From assembly GCA_902577625.1 (NCBI GenBank), contig CACGZX010000005.1, positions 1 through 46,048 of the forward strand: a stretch of 46,048 nt of DNA, given 5' to 3'. This stretch comes from an uncultured Pelagibacteraceae bacterium. GTDB taxonomy: Bacteria > Pseudomonadota > Alphaproteobacteria > Pelagibacterales > Pelagibacteraceae. Of this stretch, positions 17,332-25,747 are shown one piece after another; the stretch's first letter is position 1; each line of letters opens with the position of its first letter. Below the pieces are notes generated by a model. The model was not told the origin of the DNA, did not search any database, and was given only the letters and a program-made list of their open reading frames with translations. The position numbers and the translations under genes are program-made.

Positions 17332-17354
17332 CCCCCTTTTTAAACAAAAGGGGG
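17332..17354 (+). terminator. Second hairpin, possibly bidirectional terminator
   Basis: CCCCCTTTT and AAAAGGGGG form a perfect 9-bp stem with loop TAAAC, followed by TTTT on the plus strand. It lies 10 bp from the stop of the convergent glycosyltransferase gene and may insulate amt from it. Minus-strand transcripts would also form the hairpin but lack a U-tract. Confidence 0.65.
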
Positions 17355-17363
17355 TTTTAGAAT

Positions 17364-18353
17364 TTACTCACTTTCTTCCCATAATTTTTTGTAATCAATA
17401 AATGGTGATAAACCATAGCTGGAATTAATATTTGTAAAATGCACAGATAAGCTTTTTAACGGAGATACACAAATTTCCTTATTGTAAATATCGTTTATAT
17501 ATTTCTCAAAAGGATCATTTCTATCAAGACAGGTTTTATAAAAGTTATCCCAATATTTTTCTAATAGTTCTTTGCTAGTCATAAATGTACATAAAGTCTC
17601 ATTAACTGTTCTCCAGTGCCTTTTATTTCCAATTAAAATATTAGTTTTTTGATTATTCATATATAAATAAGGATAATCAGCTGGACACATGAAAATATCA
17701 TTACCTAATTGAGACGATATTCTCTCGTATGAAGCTATCATTTCTTCCATCATTGGTTCAAAATGAAGATAATCATCTTCAACAAAAAAAACTAAATCAT
17801 CAGTATCTTTTTTAGCAATTTCGTAACAACAAAGTAAGCTTGCTAGGTTAGAGTATGTCTGATCATTTTTCTGCTTTTTAATTAATTCTCTATAATTATT
17901 ATGTTCTACTTTAGTAAAAGTTATCTCAAAATTATTATTATTAGTTAGATTTTTAATTTTATTTAAATTAGTTTCATTTGTATTGTCGTCAATTATTACC
18001 AATTGAATCTTAATTTTAGAATATTTTTCTTTACTAAACCTAATTGATTTTAATAGTGAATTTAATGATCTCAAAGTATATTCAATTTTTGGAAGTTCAA
18101 ATAATCTTTTTTTATTTTGATCCCATATTTCAATATTACTGTTTGTTCTAAACAGAATCAGTATAGATTTAACTTTTCTAGAAATTTTAACTTCACCCAA
18201 AGGAAGAACAATTGATTTTTCGTTAATTTTTGAAAGATCTTTATTTAAATCCCTATCAAGAGTCGGTGAAGTAAAACTATTTTGATCAATTATTTCATAG
18301 CCCATTATTTTAGAGAGCTTAATAAATAATTTTTTTATGGTGCTTTTTTTCAT
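17364..18353 (-). CDS. Glycosyltransferase-like protein (GT-A type)
   Basis: A 329-residue cytosolic protein without membrane segments. The strand IQLVIIDDNTNET (~117-128) and the acidic FFVEDDYLHFEP (~189-200) look like the nucleotide-sugar-binding and DxD elements of a GT-A glycosyltransferase. YTLRSLNSLLKSI before them resembles the start of a family-2-like domain. The first ~60 residues are not part of that domain and are not recognised. Acceptor and sugar are unknown. It stands alone, without a cell-surface polysaccharide cluster, and is divergent from the rhodanese gene across only 32 bp. Confidence 0.65.
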   Translation of the reverse strand: MKKSTIKKLFIKLSKIMGYEIIDQNSFTSPTLDRDLNKDLSKINEKSIVLPLGEVKISRKVKSILILFRTNSNIEIWDQNKKRLFELPKIEYTLRSLNSLLKSIRFSKEKYSKIKIQLVIIDDNTNETNLNKIKNLTNNNNFEITFTKVEHNNYRELIKKQKNDQTYSNLASLLCCYEIAKKDTDDLVFFVEDDYLHFEPMMEEMIASYERISSQLGNDIFMCPADYPYLYMNNQKTNILIGNKRHWRTVNETLCTFMTSKELLEKYWDNFYKTCLDRNDPFEKYINDIYNKEICVSPLKSLSVHFTNINSSYGLSPFIDYKKLWEESE

Positions 18354-18385
18354 TATATTGTTTATGATATTTTATTTACAATATT

Positions 18386-18772
18386 ATGAGCATTAAATCA
18401 CCACAAACTCTCGTTTCAGAAGCTTTAAATGAAGTAAAAACCATTACTCCTGAGGAAGCAATGAAATTAAATAGTGAAAATAAATGTAATTTAATTGATA
18501 TTAGAGATGGAGTTGAATTGCAAAAACTTGGAGCCATTGAAAATTCTTTTCATATACCAAGGGGGTTATTGGAATTTTCTATTCATCCCGAAAGTGTATA
18601 TGTTCAAAATAATCAAATGGATTTAAATAAAGAAACAGTATTATTTTGTGCAGCTGGGGGCAGATCTGCACTAGCAGCGAAGACATTAAAAGAAATGGGC
18701 TTTAAAAATGTATCTCATGTAGAAGGTGGTTTTGGTTTAATGGTACAAAAAGGTTTTAAAATTAAAACTTAA
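18386..18772 (+). CDS. Rhodanese-domain protein
   Basis: A single-domain 128-residue rhodanese. NLIDIRDGVELQKLGAIENSFHIPRG is the N-terminal part of the fold, and the active loop is CAAGGRS at residues 88-94, with Cys88 as the likely persulfide carrier. The family moves sulfane sulfur between donors and thiol acceptors. The final arginine-serine of the loop suggests an ordinary sulfurtransferase rather than a phosphatase. The substrate is unknown. Its 3' end overlaps the convergent ABA4-like gene by four bases. Confidence 0.9.
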   Translation: MSIKSPQTLVSEALNEVKTITPEEAMKLNSENKCNLIDIRDGVELQKLGAIENSFHIPRGLLEFSIHPESVYVQNNQMDLNKETVLFCAAGGRSALAAKTLKEMGFKNVSHVEGGFGLMVQKGFKIKT

Positions 18773-19242
18773 TCGTAAAGAGATATTTTTTTTGCGTAGA
18801 AAATTCTTATTAACCAATAAATAAAAACTCCTATAGGACCAGTAAAATAAGTTATTATAAGAGGAATAAAAATAAGAACTTTAGATATAGAAAATTTTCT
18901 ACTATCGCTAACTATCCATGAACCACAAAATAAATTAATTGCAAGAAAGTGTGTCCAAAAAATAATTAGAAAAGCTGTTTCACTGGATAGTTCCCTTAAT
19001 GAATCCAAGCCTAAATACAAACTAAAATTTTGGGTAAAGTCGTATCCAGAAATAAAAAAATAATAAACTAAATATAGATAAATAACACTTAAAGTAAAAA
19101 TTGGAAAAATTGAACTAACAAAAACACCGCAAACTTTTGAATTTGGGAAAAACATCAAAATAAACCAGAATGGAATTACACCAATATTTATCCATAAAAA
19201 AATCATATCAATTGTAAAAAATGTAGAAATTTGTTCGGTCAT
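18769..19242 (-). CDS. ABA4-like (DUF4281) membrane protein
   Basis: A 157-residue protein with four membrane segments. The last two carry the recognisable ABA4-like pattern: FLAINLFCGSWIVSDSRKF, then a hydrophobic helix, then YFTGPIGVFIYWLIRIFY at the C-terminus. The plant homologue ABA4 is needed for neoxanthin formation; bacterial members are uncharacterised as far as I know. A link to carotenoid or retinal chemistry is tempting in a marine bacterium but is inference. It is divergent from recX across 28 bp. Confidence 0.75.
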   Translation of the reverse strand: MTEQISTFFTIDMIFLWINIGVIPFWFILMFFPNSKVCGVFVSSIFPIFTLSVIYLYLVYYFFISGYDFTQNFSLYLGLDSLRELSSETAFLIIFWTHFLAINLFCGSWIVSDSRKFSISKVLIFIPLIITYFTGPIGVFIYWLIRIFYAKKISLYD

Positions 19243-19270
19243 AAGAAAATGTATTATATTACAACAATTA

Positions 19271-19834
19271 ATGATTCCTATTAAAAATAAAAAAAAAAAT
19301 TTAGAAGCTACTGTTGAGGAAATGCGTAATTTTGCTTTTGCTTATATTGAAAAGTACGCTCCATCAAAGCAACAATTAAAGACTTATTTGTTAAAAAAAT
19401 ATCTTAAAACAAAGCTACCAAATGTGAATAAATCAAATATTTCTGATTTAATAAGTGTTGTTTTAGAAGATTTGGAAAAAACCAAATTCATAAATGACAA
19501 ATTTTACTCAAATTCTAAAGCCAAAAGTTTAATCCAAAGGGGTAGTTCAATTAATAAAATAAGAAATTATTTATTTTCAAAAGGTATTAATGAAAAATAT
19601 ATTAAAAATACTTTAGATGAAATTAAAGCAAACAATGAAGATCAAGATTTTTTTTCAGCTATAAAATTATGCAAAAAAAAAAGAATTGGTCCTTCTAGAG
19701 ATGAAAATAATAGACCTCTATTTTATAAGAAAGATGTAGGAATACTAGCAAGGTCTGGATTTGATTTTGATACTACTAAAAGAGTTATGGATTTAAAAAA
19801 AAGTGAATATTTAAAAATAATAAATTTACTTTAA
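19271..19834 (+). CDS. recX: RecX-like regulatory protein
   Basis: This 187-residue protein is mostly helical and basic. It shows the RecX repeat pattern: a first three-helix unit (AFAYIEKYAPSKQQLKTYLL), FINDKFYSNSKAKSLIQRGSSINKIRNYLFSKGI in the middle, and a third unit ending DFDTTKRVMDL. RecX binds RecA and limits filament growth. No recA is nearby, so the assignment rests on the protein pattern alone. The 3' end overlaps the convergent 47-aa ORF by nine bases. Confidence 0.75.
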   Translation: MIPIKNKKKNLEATVEEMRNFAFAYIEKYAPSKQQLKTYLLKKYLKTKLPNVNKSNISDLISVVLEDLEKTKFINDKFYSNSKAKSLIQRGSSINKIRNYLFSKGINEKYIKNTLDEIKANNEDQDFFSAIKLCKKKRIGPSRDENNRPLFYKKDVGILARSGFDFDTTKRVMDLKKSEYLKIINLL

Positions 19835-19969
19835 TTTTTTTTTATTTTTTTCATTAAGATAGTAATTAATTTTATTTTTAATGTAGTTTTTTACAAAAAC
19901 AAAAACTAAAAGGCCAAAAATTGATACGGATACAATAATTATTAGTATTATTCTTAACTGTTCACTCAT
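19826..19969 (-). CDS. Small single-pass membrane protein coupled to cysQ (unknown)
   Basis: A 47-residue ORF below the track cutoff. Its ATG shares one base with the cysQ stop (TAATG on the minus strand). The protein is a short N-terminus, one hydrophobic helix (ILIIIVSVSIFGLLVFVFV, residues ~8-26) and a lysine/asparagine-rich tail. That topology fits a small inner-membrane protein with a basic cytoplasmic tail. I do not recognise a family. The start overlap with an essential-looking gene is the main evidence that it is real; AT-rich sequence can produce such ORFs by chance. Confidence 0.5.
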   Translation of the reverse strand: MSEQLRIILIIIVSVSIFGLLVFVFVKNYIKNKINYYLNEKNKKKLK

Positions 19970-20742
19970 TAAAGTAATGAAGATCTTTTTAAAATTAAAC
20001 TTGGATTTTTAAAATTTTTCTTTCCGTATAAGATTTCTTTGTTATCAAAGTCTGTAATTAAACCTCCGGCATTTTTAAGTATAGCGTGACCAGCCGCTAT
20101 GTCCCATTCGCAAGCTCTTGGTTCGGCTATATATAAATCATATTCACCAGTTGCAATGACACAAAATTTTAAAGAACTTTTCATTTTAACATAGTTTGTA
20201 ACACTAAATTTTTTATGCCAATCTTCAATTAATGGTTTTAATTTATTTGAATATGAGACAGCTTTTACTTCTCCTTTTTTTGTTAATTTTGCGCAGTTTA
20301 ACTTTCTTTCTTTTTTATTAGTTAATTCAAAGCATTTACCTTGATGATACGAGTAAAAAAGCCTTTTTTTTGCTGGCGCATAAATAATACCAACTTCGGG
20401 TCTATTATTTATTATAAGTCCAGCATTTATTGTAAATTCATCTCTACCATTTATGTAGTCATGAGTACCATCAATGGGATCTATTAACCAAAAAGTTTCT
20501 AAATTTTCATTTAATTTATTATCAGATGATTCTTCTGAAACAATTTGAATATTTGGAGTTATTTTTTTAATTTTATTAGTTATTAATTTATTAACTTCAA
20601 TATCGCCATTAGTAACTGGCGTGTTATCTTCTTTTGTTTCTTGCTTTAAACCTTGTTTTCTTAATTTAATAGAAACATTTCCAGCTTCTTCAAATGAGGA
20701 TATTAAATTTTCAGCGATTTTTTTTTTAGCCTCTTCAAGCAT
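19969..20742 (-). CDS. cysQ: 3'(2'),5'-bisphosphate nucleotidase CysQ (inositol monophosphatase superfamily)
   Basis: A 257-residue metal-dependent phosphatase. The first metal site is WLIDPIDGTHDYINGRDEFT near residue 85, preceded by the glutamate of IVSEESSD; the second is CEWDIAAGHAILKNAGG near 210-226. CysQ removes the 3' phosphate from PAP, a by-product of sulfate assimilation and acyl-carrier-protein maturation. The alternative is a general inositol monophosphatase, but the sequence around GTHDYINGRDEFTINAGLI favours CysQ. The start is inside the 3' end of the DUF3553 gene (8-bp overlap), and the stop is shared with the next small ORF. Confidence 0.88.
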   Translation of the reverse strand: MLEEAKKKIAENLISSFEEAGNVSIKLRKQGLKQETKEDNTPVTNGDIEVNKLITNKIKKITPNIQIVSEESSDNKLNENLETFWLIDPIDGTHDYINGRDEFTINAGLIINNRPEVGIIYAPAKKRLFYSYHQGKCFELTNKKERKLNCAKLTKKGEVKAVSYSNKLKPLIEDWHKKFSVTNYVKMKSSLKFCVIATGEYDLYIAEPRACEWDIAAGHAILKNAGGLITDFDNKEILYGKKNFKNPSLILKRSSLL

Positions 20743-20911
20743 TTTTTTTAAACTTTTCTAACCCAATATTTTCTGCATTAATTACTTTTTTCCCTACATT
20801 TTGAAAATTAACAGTAATTTTATTATTAATTATTGATTGTATCTGCCCAATTCCCCAATCTTTATTTAAAGGATTAATTACTTTATCACCTGGTTCAAAT
20901 TCTATAATCAT
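20735..20911 (-). CDS. DUF3553 family small protein
   Basis: A 58-residue ORF missing from the track because of its length. [22 protein letters not shown] followed by [13 protein letters not shown] is a close match to the DUF3553 pattern, a short SH3-like beta-barrel seen as a stand-alone protein in alphaproteobacteria and related to a C-terminal piece of some UvrD-like helicases. It overlaps the cysQ start by eight bases and leads this three-gene minus-strand operon. It is divergent from mnmA across 42 bp. Role unknown; nucleic-acid or protein contact is a guess from the fold. Confidence 0.82.
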   Translation of the reverse strand: MIIEFEPGDKVINPLNKDWGIGQIQSIINNKITVNFQNVGKKVINAENIGLEKFKKNA

Positions 20912-20953
20912 TTTATATATCTTATAATAGAAATTAGTATAAATACCATCAAT

Positions 20954-22069
20954 ATGAACATAAAAAAAAATTCTATAGGTTTAAAAAAAGATCCAAAAGA
21001 AACAACAGTCGTTGTTGCTATGTCAGGAGGTGTTGATTCATCTGTGGCCGCTGGAATAATGAAAGAACAAGGATATAATGTTATTGGAATTACGTTGAAG
21101 TTATACGATGATACAAAAGAAATTTCTAAGTCTAAACAATGTTGTGCGGGGCAAGATATTTTAGATGCAAAGAGAGTCGCTGATAAATTAAAGATTGAAC
21201 ATAAAATTTTATATTATCAAAGCAAATTTAAATCAGGTGTTATAGATAGTTTTGTAGAAAGTTATCTAAAAGGTGAAACACCAATTCCATGTGTACAATG
21301 TAATCAAACTGTCAAATTTAATGATTTATATAAAGTGTCTAAAAATTTAAATGCAGATGCCTTGATTACTGGACATTATGTAAAAAGTATAACATTAGAT
21401 GATGAAACAAATATGTATAGGGCTATTGATGAAAATAGAGATCAAAGTTATTTCTTATTTAATACAACTAGAGAACAATTAAATTATTTGAGATTTCCAT
21501 TAGGTGGAATGTTAAAGAACGAAACAAGAGATATCGCAAAAAAATTAAATTTAAATGTAGCTGACAAACCAGATAGTCAGGATATTTGTTTTGTTCCAAA
21601 TGGTGACTATTCTTCAGTTATCAAAAAGTACAGACCAGATTCTTATAAAAAGGGGAATATTAAAGATTTGAATGGAAAAGTGCTAGGAGTTCATGAAGGC
21701 ATTATAAATTTTACAATTGGGCAAAGACGTGGAATAAAAGTTTCAAACAAGGAACCTCTTTACGTAATAGAGATAAATGCTGAAAAAAATGAAATTATTG
21801 TTGGTTCAAAAAAAAATTTAATTCAAAAAACAATAAAATTAAGAAATTTAAATATTTTGTGTGACACGGAAGAGCTTAATAAAGAAGTTTTGGTCAAAAT
21901 TAGATCAACAGGAAAATTGGTAAAGGCAAATATAGATCTGGATAATGATGAACCAAGTGTTAACCTTTTAGAAGATGAATACGGTATATCTCCTGGACAG
22001 GCTTGTGTATTCTATTCAAAAAATAAAAATGGTTATAAAGTTTTAGGTGGTGGATGGATAAAAAAATAA
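20954..22069 (+). CDS. mnmA: tRNA-specific 2-thiouridylase MnmA
   Basis: MnmA adds sulfur to U34 of Lys, Glu and Gln tRNAs. The PP-loop SGGVDSS is at residues 24-30, the catalytic cysteine pair is Cys116 (CVQCNQ) and Cys212 (DSQDICFVP), and DQSYFLF and GQRRGIKV are further family blocks. An extra cysteine motif QCCAGQDI near residue 63 is common in alphaproteobacterial MnmA. Length is 371 residues. The N-terminal ~15 residues before the PP-loop are longer than in E. coli, so a later start is possible. It ends one base before the convergent membrane protein gene. Confidence 0.96.
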   Translation: MNIKKNSIGLKKDPKETTVVVAMSGGVDSSVAAGIMKEQGYNVIGITLKLYDDTKEISKSKQCCAGQDILDAKRVADKLKIEHKILYYQSKFKSGVIDSFVESYLKGETPIPCVQCNQTVKFNDLYKVSKNLNADALITGHYVKSITLDDETNMYRAIDENRDQSYFLFNTTREQLNYLRFPLGGMLKNETRDIAKKLNLNVADKPDSQDICFVPNGDYSSVIKKYRPDSYKKGNIKDLNGKVLGVHEGIINFTIGQRRGIKVSNKEPLYVIEINAEKNEIIVGSKKNLIQKTIKLRNLNILCDTEELNKEVLVKIRSTGKLVKANIDLDNDEPSVNLLEDEYGISPGQACVFYSKNKNGYKVLGGGWIKK

Positions 22070-22070
22070 A

Positions 22071-23168
22071 TTAAATTATTTGTTTTCTCCACAAAATAGC
22101 AGACAGTAAATAAAAAACCATTAAGAACAAAAAGTAGTTCCATTCTAAAATATAATCTATTTTAGAATCTAAGTTTGAAAAACTTAAAATAGCCAATATA
22201 ATTACTGAACTTATTATAATTGTTGAAACAAATATAATTTTTAAATTAAGTATATTTGAGTAAATTAAACTATCAATTTTATTTAGAGAAAGATATAGCC
22301 TTCTTGTAAGAAAATATTGAGCTAATATTTCAAAAAGAATAAATAAAATTAAAATTAATCTTCTAATTTTTGTAAAAATTTCATTATCAATTTCAGTTCC
22401 TAAAAAAAATACGTGAAAAAAAAGAAATATACTGGAAAAAATACCAAAAAAAGTAAATTTATTAATTTTTTGACTATCAGTAATTTGTTTAAAAATATTA
22501 TGATAGTTCACCCAATATAAAATCATTAAAAAAGACCCTATAAATAGCAGAGGCTTAAAAACTAAATTTACCGGATATCTTTTGGCAATATTACTAATTG
22601 AGGTTTCTCCATATATAAATGGATTAATAGTTTCCGATGTTCCTGCAACATATTTTTCATTAGATTTAATTTTTTCTAAAAAATAAATAAATTGAGGAAT
22701 ATTTTTGTAAATTCTTTTTAGATTTGAATTCTTGATACAACTATTATCTATTTTGTTGCTTCTAGAATAAAGCTTTCTTATATTAAGTTTTGATAGTTTA
22801 TCTTTCGAATAAATAGCTTCATTTGAATATTTGTTTATATAATCAGGAAAATTAATTTTTTCATTTTCAATTAATACATCAATACTTACAATATATTTTT
22901 CACACTGATTAAACTGAGTTATATTAGCAAAATATTCAGGATGATTTTTAGTAATATTTTTAGGTGTAGTTAAACAAAAATTATTTTCTTTAGTACATTT
23001 AATAATTATAGGCAGCTTATTTTTATAATCTATATTTTGTAAGCTTAAATTAAAACTTACTAATAAATTATGAGCGATTAGCGATATTATTAATGCTAAT
23101 GATGGAAATAAAAATAGATATAAGCTTATCTTCCTTAATCTATTTATCCCTTTGCTTAAAGAAATCAT
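22071..23168 (-). CDS. Membrane protein of unknown function
   Basis: A 365-residue protein not recognised as any family. One N-terminal membrane segment (~15-37) is followed by a ~160-residue lysine/asparagine-rich domain, probably periplasmic, with four cysteines (CTKENNFC, a CEKY and NSCIKN) that could form two disulfides. Five C-terminal membrane helices follow, including FFGIFSSIFLFFHVFFLGTEI and a basic-flanked ILFILFEILAQYFLTRRLY. No signal for transport, catalysis or sensing is visible. A 27-codon basic ORF begins 100 bp upstream and ends 17 bp before it, so the two probably share a transcript. Confidence 0.75.
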   Translation of the reverse strand: MISLSKGINRLRKISLYLFLFPSLALIISLIAHNLLVSFNLSLQNIDYKNKLPIIIKCTKENNFCLTTPKNITKNHPEYFANITQFNQCEKYIVSIDVLIENEKINFPDYINKYSNEAIYSKDKLSKLNIRKLYSRSNKIDNSCIKNSNLKRIYKNIPQFIYFLEKIKSNEKYVAGTSETINPFIYGETSISNIAKRYPVNLVFKPLLFIGSFLMILYWVNYHNIFKQITDSQKINKFTFFGIFSSIFLFFHVFFLGTEIDNEIFTKIRRLILILFILFEILAQYFLTRRLYLSLNKIDSLIYSNILNLKIIFVSTIIISSVIILAILSFSNLDSKIDYILEWNYFLFLMVFYLLSAILWRKQII

Positions 23169-23185
23169 TTAATAGATATAAAAAA

Positions 23186-23269
23186 TTACTTTTTCTTGTT
23201 TTTTTTTCTAGCTCTTCTCTTTTTTGAGCCCATTTTTCTACGGCCTCTGTGTTTTTTTGGGTATCCCAT
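23186..23269 (-). CDS. Tiny highly basic protein (27 aa), ribosomal-protein-like composition
   Basis: A 27-codon ORF hidden antisense to the false N-terminal extension of the metC ORF. AAAGGA lies four bases before the ATG, a good ribosome-binding site here. More than half of the residues are Lys or Arg (for example GRRKMGSKKRRARKKNKKK). Composition and size recall small ribosomal proteins such as bS22/mS38-type or Thx, but the match is by composition only. Codons for Arg (CGT, AGA) and Gly are more GC-rich than chance AT-rich sequence would give. It sits just downstream of the metC divergent spacer and 17 bp before the unknown membrane protein. Confidence 0.6.
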   Translation of the reverse strand: MGYPKKHRGRRKMGSKKRRARKKNKKK

Positions 23270-23342
23270 ATATTCCTTTGTTATTATTTTATTGACTTAT
23301 TTAGCGGATATAGCATTGTCTTTTTATCTTATCAAATTTTTT

Positions 23343-24518
23343 ATGGATAAATCATTTAAAACTTTTTTAAAACATACTGCAAAAGATTATTATAATCAGT
23401 CAGTAAACCCACCAGTAGTAAGAGCTTCCACAATCATTTTTAAGTCAATGAACGAGTTAAGAAAAACTCAGTTCAAGGGTAAAAAAAACCCAATTGGCGG
23501 ACATTTCGAGTATGGAAGGCAGGGCACTTCAACAACATACATTTTACAACAAATGTTAAAGAGAATGGAAGAGTGCTACCATGTATTTTTAACTCCAACC
23601 GGTTTTGGTTCAGTTTTTTTATCAATTTTTAGCATTGTTCGTCCAGGTGATGAAATTTTAGCTGCCGATCCAGTTTATTCTCCAACACGATTACTAACTG
23701 AAGATTTTCTCAAATCATTTAATATTAAAACAGTCTTTTATAACCCCAATGATTTAAATACATTAAAAAAAAAAATTACAAAAAAAACAAAATTAATTTA
23801 TGTAGAAAACCCAGGAAGTAATTCTTTTGAATTTCAAGATCTTTCCAAAATAATTTCAATTGCAAAAAAAAATAAGTTATTTTCAGTAATAGATAATACT
23901 TGGGGTACTCCATATTATTTAAAACCTATTAAATTAGGATTTGACATGTCTATTGTATCAGCTACAAAATATTATTCAGGCCATTCTGATGTTATGGGTG
24001 GAAGTTTAGCTGTTAACAAAAGAGTTTTTAAATATGTTGAAAAAGCAAATAAAATTACTGGCCTAAGATTAGGACCGGACGATGCATATTTAATAATAAG
24101 AGGATTAAGAACATTAGATGTTCGTCTTGATAGGCATGAAGAAAATGCAAAAAAAGTTGCATCTTTTTTATCTAGACACAAAAAAGTCAACCTTTTATAT
24201 CCATATAAAAAAGGCTCATATAATTACAAAATGTGGAAAAAACATTATTCAGGAGCATCAGGATTAATGGGTTTAAAAATAAAAGCAAAAAACAAAAATT
24301 CTATTAATAAATTTGTAAATTCTTTAAAATTATTTGGTTATGGATATAGCTGGGGAGGATTTGAAAGTTTAGCATTACATCAAGAGTTTAGAGAATTAGG
24401 AAAAAGAAATTATTTAAAACTAGAAAAAGATGAACATCTAGTTAGACTTCATATTGGTCTAGAAGATCCTAAAGACTTAATTAACGATTTAAAAAGATCT
24501 TTGAGATTTATTAAATGA
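23343..24518 (+). CDS. metC: Cystathionine beta-lyase (trans-sulfuration PLP enzyme)
   Basis: I place the start at ATG 23343, giving 391 residues beginning MDKSFKTFLKHTAKDYYNQS. The 49-residue track extension is hydrophobic, unlike any MetC, and runs antisense to the 27-aa ORF. PLP-family features include GRQGTSTTYILQQM, FLTPTGFGSV, the cofactor-contacting VENPGSNSFEFQD, IDNTWGTPY, and the PLP lysine in SATKYYSGHSDVMGG (Lys209). MetC splits cystathionine to homocysteine in methionine synthesis. Subfamily members can also act as other sulfur-amino-acid lyases. The stop overlaps the MFS start by four bases. Confidence 0.9.
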   Translation: MDKSFKTFLKHTAKDYYNQSVNPPVVRASTIIFKSMNELRKTQFKGKKNPIGGHFEYGRQGTSTTYILQQMLKRMEECYHVFLTPTGFGSVFLSIFSIVRPGDEILAADPVYSPTRLLTEDFLKSFNIKTVFYNPNDLNTLKKKITKKTKLIYVENPGSNSFEFQDLSKIISIAKKNKLFSVIDNTWGTPYYLKPIKLGFDMSIVSATKYYSGHSDVMGGSLAVNKRVFKYVEKANKITGLRLGPDDAYLIIRGLRTLDVRLDRHEENAKKVASFLSRHKKVNLLYPYKKGSYNYKMWKKHYSGASGLMGLKIKAKNKNSINKFVNSLKLFGYGYSWGGFESLALHQEFRELGKRNYLKLEKDEHLVRLHIGLEDPKDLINDLKRSLRFIK

Positions 24519-25747
24519 CTTCAGAAAAATTTATACCAAACAAAACAGCGCTAATAACATTAATAGCTGCATCTTTAGTGGTTATTATTTCGCTAGGTAT
24601 TAGACAGACCTTTGGTCTTTTCTTTTTTGATTTTGAAATTGATCTCGGTTGTACTCAAACCGAGTTTGGTTTTGCGATGGGTATACAATTATTTTTTTGG
24701 GGACTATTTGGACCTCTTTTTGGATTAATTACAGATAAATTCAGTGGAAGAGTAGCTGTGTTTATAGGTTTTTTATTTTATTTGGCTGGAATTTATTTTT
24801 TAAATTATGGACCAAATACAGGATTTTGGTTTACTTTTGATTTAGGAATTTTAATTGGAATTGGACTTGCGGCAACTGCAATAAGTATCCCTATATCTAT
24901 TGTATCTAAACATTTTCCACTTAATAAAAGGACTATTGCAATAGGTGTCGTTACTGCCGCTGGTTCTTTTGGATATTTTGTATCTCCTATTTACACTAGA
25001 TTTTTCCTTTTAGAATTTGGTTGGAACCCAACTTTACTTATTTTTGGAGCTATGATTTTAGCAGGTTTGGTTATTTCTCTATTTTTAAATACTCCAATGG
25101 TAGAATTAAAACAGGAAAACGAAAATAATCAAACGGCTATGCAAGCTTTAAAGGAAGCATTTTCAAACAAAAGTTATAATTATTTAACTTTAGGATTTTT
25201 TGTATGTGGTTGGCATATAGCTCTTGTTGCAACACATATACCTATGCATATAAGAGATAAAGGACTTGAAGATTGGACAGCAACTGCAATTTTAGCTTTA
25301 ATTGGCTTATTTAATATTTTTGGAACTTTGACTAGTGGATATTTGTCTACAAGAATTAGTAAGAAAAAATTATTAAGTGCAATTTATTTATTAAGAGGAG
25401 TTTCAATTTTATATTTTATACTTATGCCAGCAAGCGTGATTAACGCATTAATTTTTGGCGCTACATTTGGTTATTTGTGGTTATCAACTGTTCCACCTAC
25501 AAGCGGCATAGTAAGTCATATTTTTGGAACTAAATATGTGTCTTTATTATATGGTTTTGTTTTTTTAAGTCACCAAGTTGGATCATTTCTAGGTGCCTAT
25601 CTTGGTGGATTATTCCATGATTTATATGGTTCACTGGATTATGCGTGGTACATTTCTATCGCTTTATCTTTATTTGCAGGCTTGATACATTTACCTATAA
25701 AAGAGATAGCAATTGAAAGAAAACAGCTCGCAACATCTGAAATTTAA
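24515..25747 (+). CDS. Major facilitator superfamily transporter
   Basis: A 410-residue protein with 12 predicted membrane segments. The loop 2-3 motif is FGLITDKFSGRVAVFIG, close to the MFS motif A, and LSTRISKKKLL is the repeat in the second half. SLGIRQTFGLFFFDFEIDLG in the first helix is typical of the monocarboxylate/oxalate-formate-like MFS branch. The four-base overlap with metC suggests a transport role linked to sulfur amino acids or their keto acids, which is inference. Substrate cannot be read from the sequence. Confidence 0.85.
   Translation: MTSEKFIPNKTALITLIAASLVVIISLGIRQTFGLFFFDFEIDLGCTQTEFGFAMGIQLFFWGLFGPLFGLITDKFSGRVAVFIGFLFYLAGIYFLNYGPNTGFWFTFDLGILIGIGLAATAISIPISIVSKHFPLNKRTIAIGVVTAAGSFGYFVSPIYTRFFLLEFGWNPTLLIFGAMILAGLVISLFLNTPMVELKQENENNQTAMQALKEAFSNKSYNYLTLGFFVCGWHIALVATHIPMHIRDKGLEDWTATAILALIGLFNIFGTLTSGYLSTRISKKKLLSAIYLLRGVSILYFILMPASVINALIFGATFGYLWLSTVPPTSGIVSHIFGTKYVSLLYGFVFLSHQVGSFLGAYLGGLFHDLYGSLDYAWYISIALSLFAGLIHLPIKEIAIERKQLATSEI

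Noticed and set aside
23196-23342. 49-residue hydrophobic N-terminal extension of the metC ORF
   Set aside because: It is unlike any MetC N-terminus, the canonical start follows at ATG 23343, and the segment is antisense to a better-supported 27-aa ORF.
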